Positions 32,958-41,740 of a DNA stretch of 64,000 bases are shown here, one piece after another. Each line of letters starts with the position of its first letter. Within the stretch, counting starts at the first letter, position 1. Source of the DNA: Gallaecimonas pentaromativorans. GTDB taxonomy: Bacteria > Pseudomonadota > Gammaproteobacteria > Enterobacterales > Gallaecimonadaceae. The stretch covers positions 62,001 through 126,000 of the forward strand of contig NZ_RJUL01000008.1 of assembly GCF_003751625.1 (NCBI RefSeq). The letters run 5' to 3'. The notes under the pieces were generated by a model. That model was not told the DNA's origin and did not search any database. It was given only the letters and a program-made list of their open reading frames with translations. Both the position numbers and the translations under genes were made by a program.

Positions 32958-33353
32958 GCAAAGAAAGACCCCCCGGCGTTACGCGACGTCCTTACTTCTG
33001 GTCGCTTGCCGCTGACCGCTCCACACGCGCTCCAGGCGCGTCTTCCGCTTGTTCGTCATCCCTGACTCACATCAGCTCCCGCTCCCGCCAGTAAGGCGCT
33101 CCACTTAAAGGGGCCCCAAGAGCAGCATCTCCAGATCCCACTTAGCCGCTGGCTAACATGCTTCGTTCTTAGATCGGGACCGGGAAGCCGTCTGCTAATA
33201 GGCAAATGTACTTTCAAGGGAGATTATTTCTTGGTTGCTTGTTTTTGGCATTGATTCAACGAAGCAGCAATCGTCCAGATACTTCATATCCAGATGGTGA
33301 GGCCACGGAGTCCGTTAAGTGGAGCGCTTCGCTGGCGGGGCGAGCGCGTTAAG

Positions 33354-33376
33354 AAATCAGTCCGGTGGACTGATTT
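33354..33376. repeat. Perfect hairpin in the centre of the repeat region
   Basis: AAATCAGTCC and GGACTGATTT are perfect ten-base inverted copies with only GGT between them, followed by a T. It could act as a terminator for leftward or rightward transcription or be the junction of the two repeats. Confidence 0.65.
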
Positions 33377-33714
33377 TAGCTGGTGAGCGGGAGCGGCTTG
33401 TCCGCGAACTGACGTGGAGGGGCAGCTGAGACAGGGGCGAAGGTCGAAATGAAAGCACAGCTTTCATGCAGCTTCGCGCGAGGCCGAGGACGGCCGAGCT
33501 GGGCCCAACCACCATGGAAGGTCCGCATTTCCGTGACCATTCGATAATTGGACCAGCGGCAAGCGACTAGAAGCGAAGACATCGCGACAAAATCGCCGGG
33601 AGCGATTTTGAACATCGGAGCACCGCGACGATGGCCCGAAGGGCGAAGGCCAGGGATGGCCTGAGTAAAACAAAGTACCCCGCCCGCCGGTGCGGGAACC
33701 GGCAAGTAAACGTG

Positions 33715-34218
33715 TCAATCAGTTGATGCGAAAGTGGGCGGATTAATTGGCTTGTAATATTTCAGTTCAACTTTTTCTTTCGCGGTGTCCGAAGAAAATT
33801 TTTCAAATCCTGTTAAAAATAACGAAGCAATTGAAATGCACAACGCAGCAATTGATGCAGTCAGAGTTAGCTTAAATCTACGGTCTTGAACTTTGAGGTC
33901 GGCCAAAACAGATGCCATAAAGGGAAAATGTACACACTTTGGATCTTCTTCCATTTGAAATTCAAACAATCTTACTACTGGAGCTGTACCATTATCATGG
34001 TCAGTATATTTGTATTTATTTGCCAAGTGATAGTAAAGTCGACCAAAAACAATATCCCCATTGGTTTTCAGTTTACTAGCTACTCTATAGCAATCGACAG
34101 GGACAAAGATCTTTGAACCACGAATAGTTTCATCCTGATCGTAAGCACAAAATTCATCGTAGTAGAGGTCATAGATTGTTTGTAGGATTTGAAGGTCTGT
34201 CGGGCTATTCCTTGCCAT
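33715..34218 (-). CDS. Hypothetical protein with one C-terminal membrane helix
   Basis: I do not recognise this 167-residue protein. The first 115 residues are soluble and mixed in charge (TDLQILQTIYDLYYDEF at the start, many Tyr and Asp). One membrane helix at about 117-137 (LTLTASIAALCISIASLFL) follows, and then a short lysine-rich tail. This gives a tail-anchored layout with the N-terminal part probably cytoplasmic. Base composition is clearly AT-richer than the neighbouring operons, and the gene begins right where the repeat element ends. That suggests acquired DNA. No partner gene tells its role. Confidence 0.65.
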   Translation of the reverse strand: MARNSPTDLQILQTIYDLYYDEFCAYDQDETIRGSKIFVPVDCYRVASKLKTNGDIVFGRLYYHLANKYKYTDHDNGTAPVVRLFEFQMEEDPKCVHFPFMASVLADLKVQDRRFKLTLTASIAALCISIASLFLTGFEKFSSDTAKEKVELKYYKPINPPTFASTD

Positions 34219-34307
34219 AGTTTACTCCGAAATATAACACTGTTATCGAATATGGATCAGCCACTTATATTAAATATAAATAAGGTAATTAAATAATGTA
34301 TCCCTAC

Positions 34308-34529
34308 TTATTCAGCTTTAACAGAGAATCCGGTTGATCCATTTTTTACAGACTCTTGTCCCAGGTATATTCCAAGACCAAAAGCCTTTACCAGTCCGTC
34401 GTAGACTTGATCAAGTAATTCATCCGTTACTTCATCTTTTGAGACGGCCAGCAGAAGCGTATCGATGAGTCTAAATTCGTAGGAGTCGTCGAGTTCATGC
34501 AATTCTAATTTTAAGTCAACCTGGCTCAT
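34308..34529 (-). CDS. Small acidic hypothetical protein
   Basis: A 73-residue acidic protein, rich in Leu, Asp and Glu, begins with MSQVDLKLELHELDDSYEF. A ribosome site (AGGGAATAAAA type) lies upstream, and the frame is intact. I find no signal peptide, membrane helix or known motif. It lies between the AT-rich hypothetical gene and elaA and shares the lower GC content of the former. It may be part of the same acquired segment. Confidence 0.55.
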   Translation of the reverse strand: MSQVDLKLELHELDDSYEFRLIDTLLLAVSKDEVTDELLDQVYDGLVKAFGLGIYLGQESVKNGSTGFSVKAE

Positions 34530-34556
34530 TTTTATTCCCTATTTAGACTAAATAAA

Positions 34557-35003
34557 TTATTTATTCACCATATCAATATGCGGTATCCCATCCTCTAGAT
34601 ACTCTTCACCTTCCGCCACAAACCCATACCGCCCATAAAACCCCTGTAAATGGGCTTGTGCGCCTAATTTCACCGGGAGACAGGGGAAGCGCTCGGCGAT
34701 AAAGGCTAACGCCCGTTCCATCATGGCGTGGCCCAGTTTGCGGTCGCGGGCGCTAGCGTCGGTGACGACCCGGCCGATGATCACCCGGCCTTGATTAAGC
34801 GCCGGGTCGAGGATGCGCAGGTAGGCCAGCAGCTTGCCGTTTTCCCAGGCCATCAGGTGGTAGCTGTCGCCGGTGAGATCGTTGCCGTCCACTTCTTGGT
34901 AGGGGCAGTTTTGTTCCACCACAAACACGGCGGTGCGAAGGGCAAGGCAGGCGTACAGTTCGCTAGTGCTCAAGTCTTGCTGGTGCGTGATAACCCAGTT
35001 CAT
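34557..35003 (-). CDS. elaA: GNAT-family acetyltransferase ElaA
   Basis: The 148-residue protein follows E. coli ElaA closely. It has an N-terminal LYACLALRTAVFVVEQNCPYQEVDG-D-LTGD stretch (given in parts), a central VIGRVVTDASARDRKLGHAMM acetyl-CoA-binding segment and LGAQAHLQGFYGRYGF near the C-terminus. The function of ElaA is not established, though it is a GNAT N-acyltransferase fold. Its start overlaps the end of the Nudix gene by four bases, so the two are cotranslated. Low GC in the first intergenic bases ends here and host-like composition returns. Confidence 0.88.
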   Translation of the reverse strand: MNWVITHQQDLSTSELYACLALRTAVFVVEQNCPYQEVDGNDLTGDSYHLMAWENGKLLAYLRILDPALNQGRVIIGRVVTDASARDRKLGHAMMERALAFIAERFPCLPVKLGAQAHLQGFYGRYGFVAEGEEYLEDGIPHIDMVNK

Positions 35004-35497
35004 AGGTAGGGCAAAAATCCTTTAAAGCGGTGAAAGGCGTCGAGGCTGTCGGGGGTAAAGGCGGGGCCGGGGCTTTGCAGCAGCTCATCCAGCGCCAGCC
35101 ATTCAAAGCTGGTCACTTCGTCATCTTGCGGGTTGACCGGGCCATTGTGGCGGCAGCCGTAGGCGACCCCAAAGCTGTAGTTACCTTGGCTTTTGTGGAG
35201 GAACTTACCCAGTAGCGTCAGCTTGCCCTCAAGGCCCAGCTCTTCGGCCAGCTCCCGCTGGGCGCAGCTAAGGTAGCTTTCTTGCCAGTCCACCACGCCG
35301 CCGGCGGCGAGATCTCGAAGGCCGGGGCAATAGCCTTTGCTGGTGGCGCGGGTTTGCACGCAAAGCTGGTTGTCGTCGCTCAGCACAAAGATAAAGGTGG
35401 TGCGGTGAATTTTCTCGCCGAAGGGGAAGGTGCTGCGCAGCACCCGGCCGAGGGGCTGGTCACGGTCATCCACCTCCACCATCCATTCTTCATGCAT
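35000..35497 (-). CDS. Nudix hydrolase, YfcD-like
   Basis: The 165-residue protein contains a complete Nudix box: G-x5-E-x7-REL-x-EELG appears as GVVDWQE, then SYLSCAQ, then RELAEELG, with the metal-binding glutamates in place. The upstream ADLAAGG-like segment (LRDLAAGG) and the C-terminal EFTPDSL-like segment (AFTPDSLDAF) fit YfcD of E. coli. The substrate is presumably a nucleoside diphosphate derivative, as for the superfamily, but is not known. It overlaps prkB at its 5' end by eight bases and elaA at its 3' end by four. Confidence 0.85.
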   Translation of the reverse strand: MHEEWMVEVDDRDQPLGRVLRSTFPFGEKIHRTTFIFVLSDDNQLCVQTRATSKGYCPGLRDLAAGGVVDWQESYLSCAQRELAEELGLEGKLTLLGKFLHKSQGNYSFGVAYGCRHNGPVNPQDDEVTSFEWLALDELLQSPGPAFTPDSLDAFHRFKGFLPYL

Positions 35498-36356
35498 AAC
35501 GCTGCTCCAAGATCTTACGCACTATGGGGCGCAAGATAAGCTCCATGGCCAGGCCCATTTTGCCGCCGGGCACCACCAGGGTGTTCATGCGGGAGATGAA
35601 GGAGCCGTGGATCATCTGCAACAGGTAGGGGAAATCCACCTGCGGCATGTTGCGAAAGCGCACCACCACCAGGGTTTCGTCGGCGGTGGGAATGGCCTTG
35701 GCCGAGAAGGGGTTGGAGGTGTCCACCATGGGCACCCGCTGGAAGTTGATATGGGTGCGGGAGAATTGCGGAGTGATGAAGTTGAAGTAGTCGTCCATGG
35801 AGCGAACGATGGACTCGCGCACCTTCTCGCGGCTGTGGCCGCGCTCTTCGGTGTCGCGGATGATTTTCTGGATCCACTCAAGGTTGACGATGGGCACCAT
35901 GCCTACCAGCAGATCCACGTGCTGGGCCACGTCGACGTGGTCGGTCTTCACGCCGCCGTGCAGCCCTTCGTAGAACATCAAATCGGTGTTCTCCGGCAGG
36001 CTTTGCCAGGGGGTAAAGGTGCCGGGCAGCTGGTTGTGGGGCACCGCTTCGTCAAAGGTGTGCAGGTATTTACGGGTGTCACCGGTGCCTTGCTTGCCGT
36101 ACTGGGAAAAGAGCTTTTCCAGGCGCTCAAGATCGTTGGACTCTTCGCCAAAGTGGCTGATATGGCGGCCTTCGTCGCGGGCCTTGCGTACGGCGGCTTG
36201 CATTTCCTGGCGGGTATAGCGGTGGAAGGCGTCGCCGTTTACAAAGGCGGCGTTAACCCCTTCGGCGGCGAAGATATGCTGAAAAGCCAGGCTAGTGGTG
36301 GTGGTACCGGCGCCGCTGGAGCCGGTAACCGCAATAACAGGGTGGCGCTTAGACAT
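35490..36356 (-). CDS. prkB: Phosphoribulokinase-like protein PrkB
   Basis: The 288-residue protein corresponds to E. coli PrkB, a P-loop kinase of the phosphoribulokinase/uridine kinase family in organisms without a Calvin cycle. The P-loop is [11 protein letters not shown] at residues about 10-20, and [33 protein letters not shown] and [22 protein letters not shown] (here MNTLVVPGG) segments follow. I chose the ATG at 36356, since the protein family starts [14 protein letters not shown]. It overlaps yheU by eight bases. Nothing like RuBisCO is present, so the true substrate is open. Confidence 0.9.
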   Translation of the reverse strand: MSKRHPVIAVTGSSGAGTTTTSLAFQHIFAAEGVNAAFVNGDAFHRYTRQEMQAAVRKARDEGRHISHFGEESNDLERLEKLFSQYGKQGTGDTRKYLHTFDEAVPHNQLPGTFTPWQSLPENTDLMFYEGLHGGVKTDHVDVAQHVDLLVGMVPIVNLEWIQKIIRDTEERGHSREKVRESIVRSMDDYFNFITPQFSRTHINFQRVPMVDTSNPFSAKAIPTADETLVVVRFRNMPQVDFPYLLQMIHGSFISRMNTLVVPGGKMGLAMELILRPIVRKILEQRYA

Positions 36357-36570
36357 GGGGAACCTGATCCTTGGAGACAATGTTCAGGGTTTCATGGTGC
36401 TCTGACCATAACAGCACCGCTTCACCTCTGGCCAATTGGGCTTTTACCTGGGCCGCCTTCTGGGCCAGGGGGACTTCCTGGTCGCCGTAATCAGTGCCCT
36501 CGCGGAGCACGAAGTGCTCAATGATACTGTCGAGGGTGTCGGCTTCTAACGCCTGCCAGGGCACGATCAT
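36349..36570 (-). CDS. yheU: UPF0270 protein YheU
   Basis: The 73-residue protein matches YheU of E. coli from the start ([19 protein letters not shown]) to the SE-HETLNI segment near the C-terminus. Family function is unknown. It is the first gene of a yheU-prkB-nudix-elaA run in which each gene overlaps the next, so they form one operon. In E. coli yheU and prkB are also neighbours. Confidence 0.9.
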   Translation of the reverse strand: MIVPWQALEADTLDSIIEHFVLREGTDYGDQEVPLAQKAAQVKAQLARGEAVLLWSEHHETLNIVSKDQVPHV

Positions 36571-36635
36571 GGGAGTTACTCAGTTAAGCCAGGCCCTCCA
36601 GTGTAGCAAGAATGCCGCCGCTGCCAACCACCAGA

Positions 36636-37235
36636 CTAGAGCACCAACGACAGCGCAAGCGCGGTCATCAGCACTGCCGTAAAGGCGTCGATACATTGCC
36701 AGGCCCGGGGCCGCGCCAGCAGCGGTGCCAAGCGGCTGGCCAGCAGGCTAAGACCGTAAAACCAGAGCAGGGAGGTGGTCATGGCGCCAACGGCAAAGGC
36801 CCATTTGGCCGGGCCCTGGTCACCCGCCAGGGTGCCGATAATAAAGGCGGTTTCTAAAAACACCTGGGGGTTGGCAAGGGTCACGGCAAGGGCTGTCATC
36901 AGCGCTTTTTTCCGGCTCAGGCGCCGCTCGGGCAGGGCGCTCAGGCCGTGTAAGTCTTTCACCCGCTTGGCCGCCTGCCAGGCCAGGTACAAAAGATAGG
37001 CCGCGCCCACGTATTGCAACAAGGCCACCAGCCACGGCAGGCTTTGCAGGAAGGTCGCCAGCCCCAGCACTCCCAGCAGGATAAACAGCAGATCAAAGAA
37101 AGTGCATACCGATGCGACCAGCCAGTGGTGCTCGCGGCGCAGGCCCTGGCTTAATACAAAGGTATTCTGCGCGCCAATGGCAACGATAAGGCCCATTGCC
37201 GTGAGCAGGCCTTTGGTGAAGACAAGAATAAACAT
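36636..37235 (-). CDS. argO: L-arginine exporter ArgO
   Basis: The 199-residue membrane protein belongs to the LysE/ArgO exporters and has about six helices. The LysE-family motif IVAIGAQNTFVLSQGLRRE is at residues 13-31. I chose the ATG at 37235, which begins MFILVFTKGLLTAMGLI; a further ATG 21 bases upstream would add MFFWVCR. The gene is divergent from argP, which encodes the LysR regulator known to activate argO in E. coli when arginine is high, so the name is well supported. Confidence 0.9.
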   Translation of the reverse strand: MFILVFTKGLLTAMGLIVAIGAQNTFVLSQGLRREHHWLVASVCTFFDLLFILLGVLGLATFLQSLPWLVALLQYVGAAYLLYLAWQAAKRVKDLHGLSALPERRLSRKKALMTALAVTLANPQVFLETAFIIGTLAGDQGPAKWAFAVGAMTTSLLWFYGLSLLASRLAPLLARPRAWQCIDAFTAVLMTALALSLVL

Positions 37236-37328
37236 GCGACAAACCCAGAAAAACATTCTGGATGTAAGGCTAGGGGGCTTTCGGTATTATAAAAAGAAAT
37301 ATATTCAAATAAGTCATTAAATAAAATT

Positions 37329-38207
37329 ATGCAGCTTGACCCTAAACACCTGGCCGCCCTGGCCGCCGTTGTCGAACAAGGTTCCTTTGAACAGGCCGCC
37401 CGCTGGCTTAACCTCACTCAAGGTTCCATCTCGTTGCGCATTCGTGCTCTGGAGGAGCGGCTGGGGGGGCCGGTGGTGGTGCGCAGCCAGCCTATTCGGC
37501 TGACCGAGCTGGGCCAGGTGCTCTATCGCCATTATCAAGAGCTGCAACTGTTGTCGGCCGAGCTGGCGGCGCGCTTGCCGCAGCTCAATGAGGAGCGGCC
37601 CCGCATTCGCATCGCCCTTAATGCCGACAGCCTGGCTACCTGGTTTTTGGATGCGGTGGTGCAGGTAAAGGACAAACTGCTGGTAGACCTGCTGGTGATG
37701 GACCAAGACATCACCCACGAAAAGCTCAAAGACGGCGACGTGCTGGCTGCGGTGAGCGCCTTTGGCCAGGCGGTACAGGGTTGCAACGCCACCTTCCTTG
37801 GCACCATGCCTTATACCGCCATCGCCAGCCCCAGCTATGCTGCCGACTACTTCCCCGAAGGCCCCACCAGCGAGGCGTTCAAGGCCGCCACCGCCATGGT
37901 GTACGGCCACCACGACCACCTGCTGTTGCAGTTTTTAAACCCCTGGCAGCTTAAAGACGGCGATTTCCCGGTACACACCATGCCGGCCGCCCAAAGCTTT
38001 GTAGACGCCGCCATCAAAGGCCTAGCCTGGACCTTAGTGCCGGTTTGGCAGGCCCAAGAAGCCATCGACAGCGGCAAGGTGGTGGAGCTGACCCCCAAAG
38101 ATCGCATCAAGGTGCGGCTCTATTGGCACCAGCGCCGCCTGGACGCCGGCCCGCTGCAGGCCCTTACCGAAGCGGTGATGCAGGCCACGTTATCGCTTAG
38201 AAAATAA
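37329..38207 (+). CDS. argP: LysR-family regulator ArgP
   Basis: The 292-residue protein has an N-terminal LysR helix-turn-helix (FEQAARWLNLTQGSISLRIRALE in parts) and an effector domain containing NADSLATWFLDAV. That segment is strongly conserved in ArgP/IciA. ArgP senses lysine and arginine and activates argO. The two genes are divergent with 93 bases between them, an AT-rich stretch where the site should lie. The C-terminal YWHQR corresponds to YWHRF in E. coli. Confidence 0.9.
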   Translation: MQLDPKHLAALAAVVEQGSFEQAARWLNLTQGSISLRIRALEERLGGPVVVRSQPIRLTELGQVLYRHYQELQLLSAELAARLPQLNEERPRIRIALNADSLATWFLDAVVQVKDKLLVDLLVMDQDITHEKLKDGDVLAAVSAFGQAVQGCNATFLGTMPYTAIASPSYAADYFPEGPTSEAFKAATAMVYGHHDHLLLQFLNPWQLKDGDFPVHTMPAAQSFVDAAIKGLAWTLVPVWQAQEAIDSGKVVELTPKDRIKVRLYWHQRRLDAGPLQALTEAVMQATLSLRK

Positions 38208-38308
38208 GCATTAACTTTTTCGTCACAATAATTTTTGCCCTTCATCGTCTCTTGCCGGGCCGCCATGCTGGCCTGGCCCTCTCCCATCACGGATAGATGG
38301 AGATAACG

Positions 38309-39370
38309 ATGAACAAAACCCTGTTACTGACCCTGGTGGCGAGCCTGTGCTCTGCCCCCGCCCTTGCCGCCAATAGCGATCGCCAACTGGCCCTGGATCT
38401 CGCCCGGGACCTTGGCCAATGGCAGCCCGCCACGGTGGCCAAGGATTATGCCGTACCCCTCGGTACCCTGATAAAGCAGTATCATCTTGACGCCCTGGCC
38501 ACAGAGGCGGCGCAGCGCGAGTTGGCGGTACAAGCCAAACGCGGCCTGACTGGCAAAGTGGACAGCCTGATGCAGGTGCGCCTGGCGCATCCCAGCATGA
38601 AGGCGGCGCTGGATAAAGGCGCCGCGCCGCTGGTGGCCTACGTGCCAGACGGCGACGAGTCGCAATGGAGCGCCATTGAAGCCTTTGCGGCAGACGGCAG
38701 CAGCCAGATGCTGGACGTACACCAACTGCCGGCCCGGCCGGTGTTTGTGGTGGGCCAAGACGGCCGCAAGGCGCAAAGCGCCGGCCTGAAACTGGTGCGC
38801 CAAGCCTTGGTGGAGGCGGGCCTGAGTAGCCCCGTTGTCAGCGCCGACACCGCGCCCCTTTCCACCACCCTGGTGCAGTCCATCCGCGCCAACGACGTGC
38901 AAGAGCCTTGGCTTTTGGGCAACGCCGAAGTCTTTGCGGTGGTGGCGGGTATCGACCCCTTCGCCGACGAACCCCAGGTGGATATTGTCGACATGCCGTA
39001 TCTGGACGACGAAGACAAAACCTATTACCCCAACCAGGTGCTGGTGTACTGGGACAGGTACCGCTGGGGCGCGGCAGACGTGGTGTTCTTCGAGCAGGAC
39101 TCAGACTACAACTTCCAGGATCTCGCCAGTTTGTTGGTGCAGGTGTTGGGCCAGGCCCTTTCTGCCGGTGGCGTGCCAGAGGCGCTGCCTTTTGCCCAGC
39201 TTGGCCAGCAGATCATCAAGGCTATGCCCAGCAACTGGTTTAGCAACGACGACGACTACCTGGACGCCTTCTACACCCTTGAGCAAAACCAGGTGTACAG
39301 CAACTACCCTGGGGCCTCGGGCAATATCAGGGTCAACCTGGTGCCCAAGACCATTAACCCCACCCAGTAA
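38309..39370 (+). CDS. Exported DUF3103-like protein
   Basis: The 353-residue protein has a signal peptide (MNKTLLLTLVASLCSAPALA). The mature part is acidic and contains a segment rich in Asp (VDIVDMPYLDDEDKTYYPNQVLVYW, read in parts) and a second Asp cluster FSNDDDYLDAF. I recall DUF3103 proteins of Vibrio and relatives with this layout; no function is assigned. The start at 38309 has GGAG eight bases upstream and is preferred to an ATG four codons earlier. A terminator-like hairpin lies six bases after the stop. Confidence 0.65.
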   Translation: MNKTLLLTLVASLCSAPALAANSDRQLALDLARDLGQWQPATVAKDYAVPLGTLIKQYHLDALATEAAQRELAVQAKRGLTGKVDSLMQVRLAHPSMKAALDKGAAPLVAYVPDGDESQWSAIEAFAADGSSQMLDVHQLPARPVFVVGQDGRKAQSAGLKLVRQALVEAGLSSPVVSADTAPLSTTLVQSIRANDVQEPWLLGNAEVFAVVAGIDPFADEPQVDIVDMPYLDDEDKTYYPNQVLVYWDRYRWGAADVVFFEQDSDYNFQDLASLLVQVLGQALSAGGVPEALPFAQLGQQIIKAMPSNWFSNDDDYLDAFYTLEQNQVYSNYPGASGNIRVNLVPKTINPTQ

Positions 39371-39375
39371 GGCAA

Positions 39376-39399
39376 AGTCCGCGAAAGCGGGCTTTTTTC
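39376..39399 (+). terminator. Rho-independent terminator after the DUF3103-like gene
   Basis: AGTCCGC and GCGGGCT (one G-T pair) close around GAAA and are followed by TTTTTTCTT. It lies five bases after the stop codon and abuts the 3' end of yheT on the other strand. Confidence 0.65.
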
Positions 39400-40377
39400 T
39401 TAGCGAAACTGCTGCAAGAAGGCCGGAATGCGGCTCTCCAGGTAATAGCTTGGCCGCCAGATGCTGCCGCTCACAAAGCCCACATGGCCGCCCTTGGCGC
39501 TGAGCTCCAAGGTGGTGCTGGGGCTGAGCTCGGCCTCGGTGGGAATGGCGCTGTGGCTGATAAAGGGGTCGTCCTTGGCGTGGATTATCAAGGTCGGCTG
39601 GCAAATACCGGCCAGCAGCGGCTTGCTGGAGGCGCGGGCGTAGTAATCGCGGCCGCTTTCAAAGCCGTGCAGCGGCGCGGTAAAGGCGTGGTCGAAGGTG
39701 GCGAAATCACGAAACAGCCGGCTGTCGGCGACATCGGGCATGGCCATCGCCAGGGCCGGATCGGTCGCCTTTTGGCGCAGGCTGCGGGCCAGGCAGTTTA
39801 ATAGGTGGCGCTGGTAAACCCGAGACAACCCCTTGCCAATGCGCTTGGACGACGCCAGTAAATCCATGGGCGCTGACACCGCCACCGCCGCGGCCAGCGG
39901 GCTTTGGCCAGCGTCTTCGCCCAGCCATTTGAGCAGCACATTGCCCCCCAACGAGTAGCCCACCGCCATCAGCGGCGTGCTGGGGTAGCGAGCCTTGAGC
40001 ACCCCGGCCAGCCAGCGCGGGTCGCCACTTTCGCCGCTGTGATAGGCCCGTGGCAACTTGTTGGGCACCCCGCCGCAGCCGCGAAAATGCATCACCGCCA
40101 CCTGAAAATCGGCCTTTTGCAGCGCCTCCATCAGCCCTTGCACATAAGGGGAGCTTACCGAGCCTTCAAGGCCGTGCAGCACCAGTACTAGGGGCCTGGC
40201 CGGGTCGTCCACAACAGGCTTTGGGGTCATCAGCCCCAGTTGATCGCCGTCAGGGGTGGTGAGCCACTCGCCACGGGTAGCCACCCAAGGCTTGGAGCGA
40301 TTGAGGGTAGGAAACAGGGTTTGGGCGTGGCTGTTGGCCAGCCCCAGCGCGGGAACAAAACGGCTCTCTGAGATCAT
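39400..40377 (-). CDS. yheT: Alpha/beta hydrolase YheT
   Basis: The 325-residue protein is a YheT/EMB8-type alpha/beta hydrolase. The N-terminal ANSHAQTLFPTL segment is typical, the nucleophile elbow is GYSLGGNVLLKWLGE and the acid/base pair appears as HAKDDPF and GGHVGFV. Substrates are unknown, although short acyl esters are hydrolysed by relatives. I chose the ATG at 40377 (MISESRFVPALG); the frame is open further upstream but without family similarity. In E. coli it stands beside yheU, from which it is separated here by about 2.8 kb. Confidence 0.88.
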   Translation of the reverse strand: MISESRFVPALGLANSHAQTLFPTLNRSKPWVATRGEWLTTPDGDQLGLMTPKPVVDDPARPLVLVLHGLEGSVSSPYVQGLMEALQKADFQVAVMHFRGCGGVPNKLPRAYHSGESGDPRWLAGVLKARYPSTPLMAVGYSLGGNVLLKWLGEDAGQSPLAAAVAVSAPMDLLASSKRIGKGLSRVYQRHLLNCLARSLRQKATDPALAMAMPDVADSRLFRDFATFDHAFTAPLHGFESGRDYYARASSKPLLAGICQPTLIIHAKDDPFISHSAIPTEAELSPSTTLELSAKGGHVGFVSGSIWRPSYYLESRIPAFLQQFR

Positions 40378-40513
40378 AACGGCTCTGATCCAACCAAGGA
40401 GGTGCACACCATACTGAGCTTTCCAGCCTATACCAAATGTCATTAATCGATTAGCACTATCCGGTTGCCACAACCGGACTAGGCTGAACACAAAGCAGAA
40501 AAAGGAGCCTGGC

Positions 40514-41617
40514 ATGAAACCCTTCTTTTATTTGTGGCTGGCGCTGCTGGCCACCCCGGCGCTGGCGGTGACCACCGATCAGGCAGAGGTGAAAGTGCAA
40601 ACCCTGGCCCAGGGGCTGGACCACCCCTGGGGCATGGCCTTTATGGACGATGGCCGCATCCTTATTACCGAGCGTAGCGGCCAGCTGCGTGTCCTCGAGC
40701 CGGGCGGTAAGCTCAGCGAGCCGGTCAAGGGCCTGCCCGCCATCGCCGTGGGCGGCCAGGGCGGCTTGCTGGATGTGGCCTACCGCCAGGGCTGGGTGTA
40801 TTTCTCTTATTCCGAGCCCTCTGAGCAGGCCGGTACCAACTCCACCGCCGTGGCAAGAGCCCGGCTCAAAGGCGACACCCTCACTCAGCTCAAGGTGATC
40901 TTCAGCCAGGTGCCCAAGTTCAGCTCTTACGCCCACTTTGGCTCGCGGCTCGCTTTTGCCCCGGACGGCAGCCTCTTTATTACCCTGGGAGAGCGTTACA
41001 GCGCCCGCGACCAAGCTCAAAACCTAGCCAATGACCTGGGCAAGGTGGTGCGCATCTGGCCAGACGGCTCTATCCCCAAGGACAACCCCTTTGTGGGCCA
41101 ACTGGGGGCGCGCCCCGAGATCTGGTCTTATGGCCACCGCAACGTGCAGGGCGCTGCCATTAATCCGCGCACCGGTGAGCTGTGGACCAACGAGCACGGC
41201 CCCCAAGGCGGCGACGAGGTGAACATTGACCGGGCCGGCAAGAATTACGGCTGGCCGGTAGTCACCATGGGCGAGGAATATGGCGGCGGCAAAATCGGCG
41301 AGGGCAGCGCCAAGGCCGGCATGGAACCGGCCATCCACACCTGGGTACCGTCCATTGCCCCCTCCGGCATGGCCTTTTATACCGGCGACCGCTTTCCCAA
41401 CTGGAAGGGAGACCTGTTTGTTGGTTCCCTTAAATTCATGCAACTGGTGCGCCTGGAGCTGGACGGCAACCGCATCACCGGCGAAGAGCGGATGCTGATG
41501 GTGCCCATCGGCCAGCGCATTCGCGACGTAAAACAAGGGCCTGACGGTTACCTCTACCTGCTCACCGACGCCGACGACGGCCGCCTTATTCGCCTGGAGC
41601 CGGCCCCCAAGAGCTGA
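40514..41617 (+). CDS. PQQ-dependent aldose sugar dehydrogenase, periplasmic
   Basis: The 367-residue protein has a signal peptide (MKPFFYLWLALLATPALA) and the six-bladed beta-propeller of soluble glucose dehydrogenases (GSDH). Its motifs include DHPWGMAFMDDGRILITER near residue 35, GGQGGLLDVAY and GHRNVQGAAINPRTGELWTNEHGPQGGDE (in parts). E. coli YliI (Asd) is a close relative in length and motif order. It would oxidise aldoses in the periplasm when PQQ is available. I see no PQQ synthesis genes in the window, so the cofactor may be taken up or made elsewhere. Confidence 0.9.
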   Translation: MKPFFYLWLALLATPALAVTTDQAEVKVQTLAQGLDHPWGMAFMDDGRILITERSGQLRVLEPGGKLSEPVKGLPAIAVGGQGGLLDVAYRQGWVYFSYSEPSEQAGTNSTAVARARLKGDTLTQLKVIFSQVPKFSSYAHFGSRLAFAPDGSLFITLGERYSARDQAQNLANDLGKVVRIWPDGSIPKDNPFVGQLGARPEIWSYGHRNVQGAAINPRTGELWTNEHGPQGGDEVNIDRAGKNYGWPVVTMGEEYGGGKIGEGSAKAGMEPAIHTWVPSIAPSGMAFYTGDRFPNWKGDLFVGSLKFMQLVRLELDGNRITGEERMLMVPIGQRIRDVKQGPDGYLYLLTDADDGRLIRLEPAPKS

Positions 41618-41694
41618 GCCAAATCTGAATGAATATCTTATTAAACAAAGGGTTTCATTGTTCATACAGGGGCGTCTTGTAAGGCTGGAATAAA

Positions 41695-41716
41695 GGGCGC
41701 CGCGTCAGGCGGCGCC
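41695..41716. repeat. GC-rich hairpin upstream of the glycosyltransferase gene
   Basis: GGCGCCGC and GCGGCGCC pair around GTCA, twenty-five bases before the glycosyltransferase start. There is no T run, so it is a weak terminator candidate or a leader structure. Confidence 0.5.
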
Positions 41717-41740
41717 AAGGCCGGACACAAGGAGGACGTC

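Larger units (their letters stand above)
32880..33712. repeat. Pair of divergent intergenic repeats in inverted orientation
   Basis: These 0.83 kb hold no credible gene. The left end (from about 32890) and the reverse complement of the right end (to about 33712) are copies of one repeat. Both read TTACTT, then GCCGG, then CCGGCGGGCG, then TACTTT, and 60-120 bases further in both read CTTCT-GTCGCTTGCCGCTG. Inner inverted pairs also match, for example GCGCTCCACTTAA at 33097-33109 with TTAAGTGGAGCGC at 33315-33327. The element separates the RND operon from two orphan genes. It encodes no transposase. Confidence 0.7.

Noticed and set aside
33376..33705. Open frame of 109 codons on the minus strand inside the repeat element
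   Set aside because: It lies across the inverted repeat, has no ribosome site or protein-like composition, and the same stretch type is repeatedly over-called as a gene. The repeat explains it.
34557..36570. PrkB as evidence for carbon fixation
   Set aside because: PrkB of this type is common in gammaproteobacteria without a Calvin cycle, and no RuBisCO or other cycle gene is in the window.
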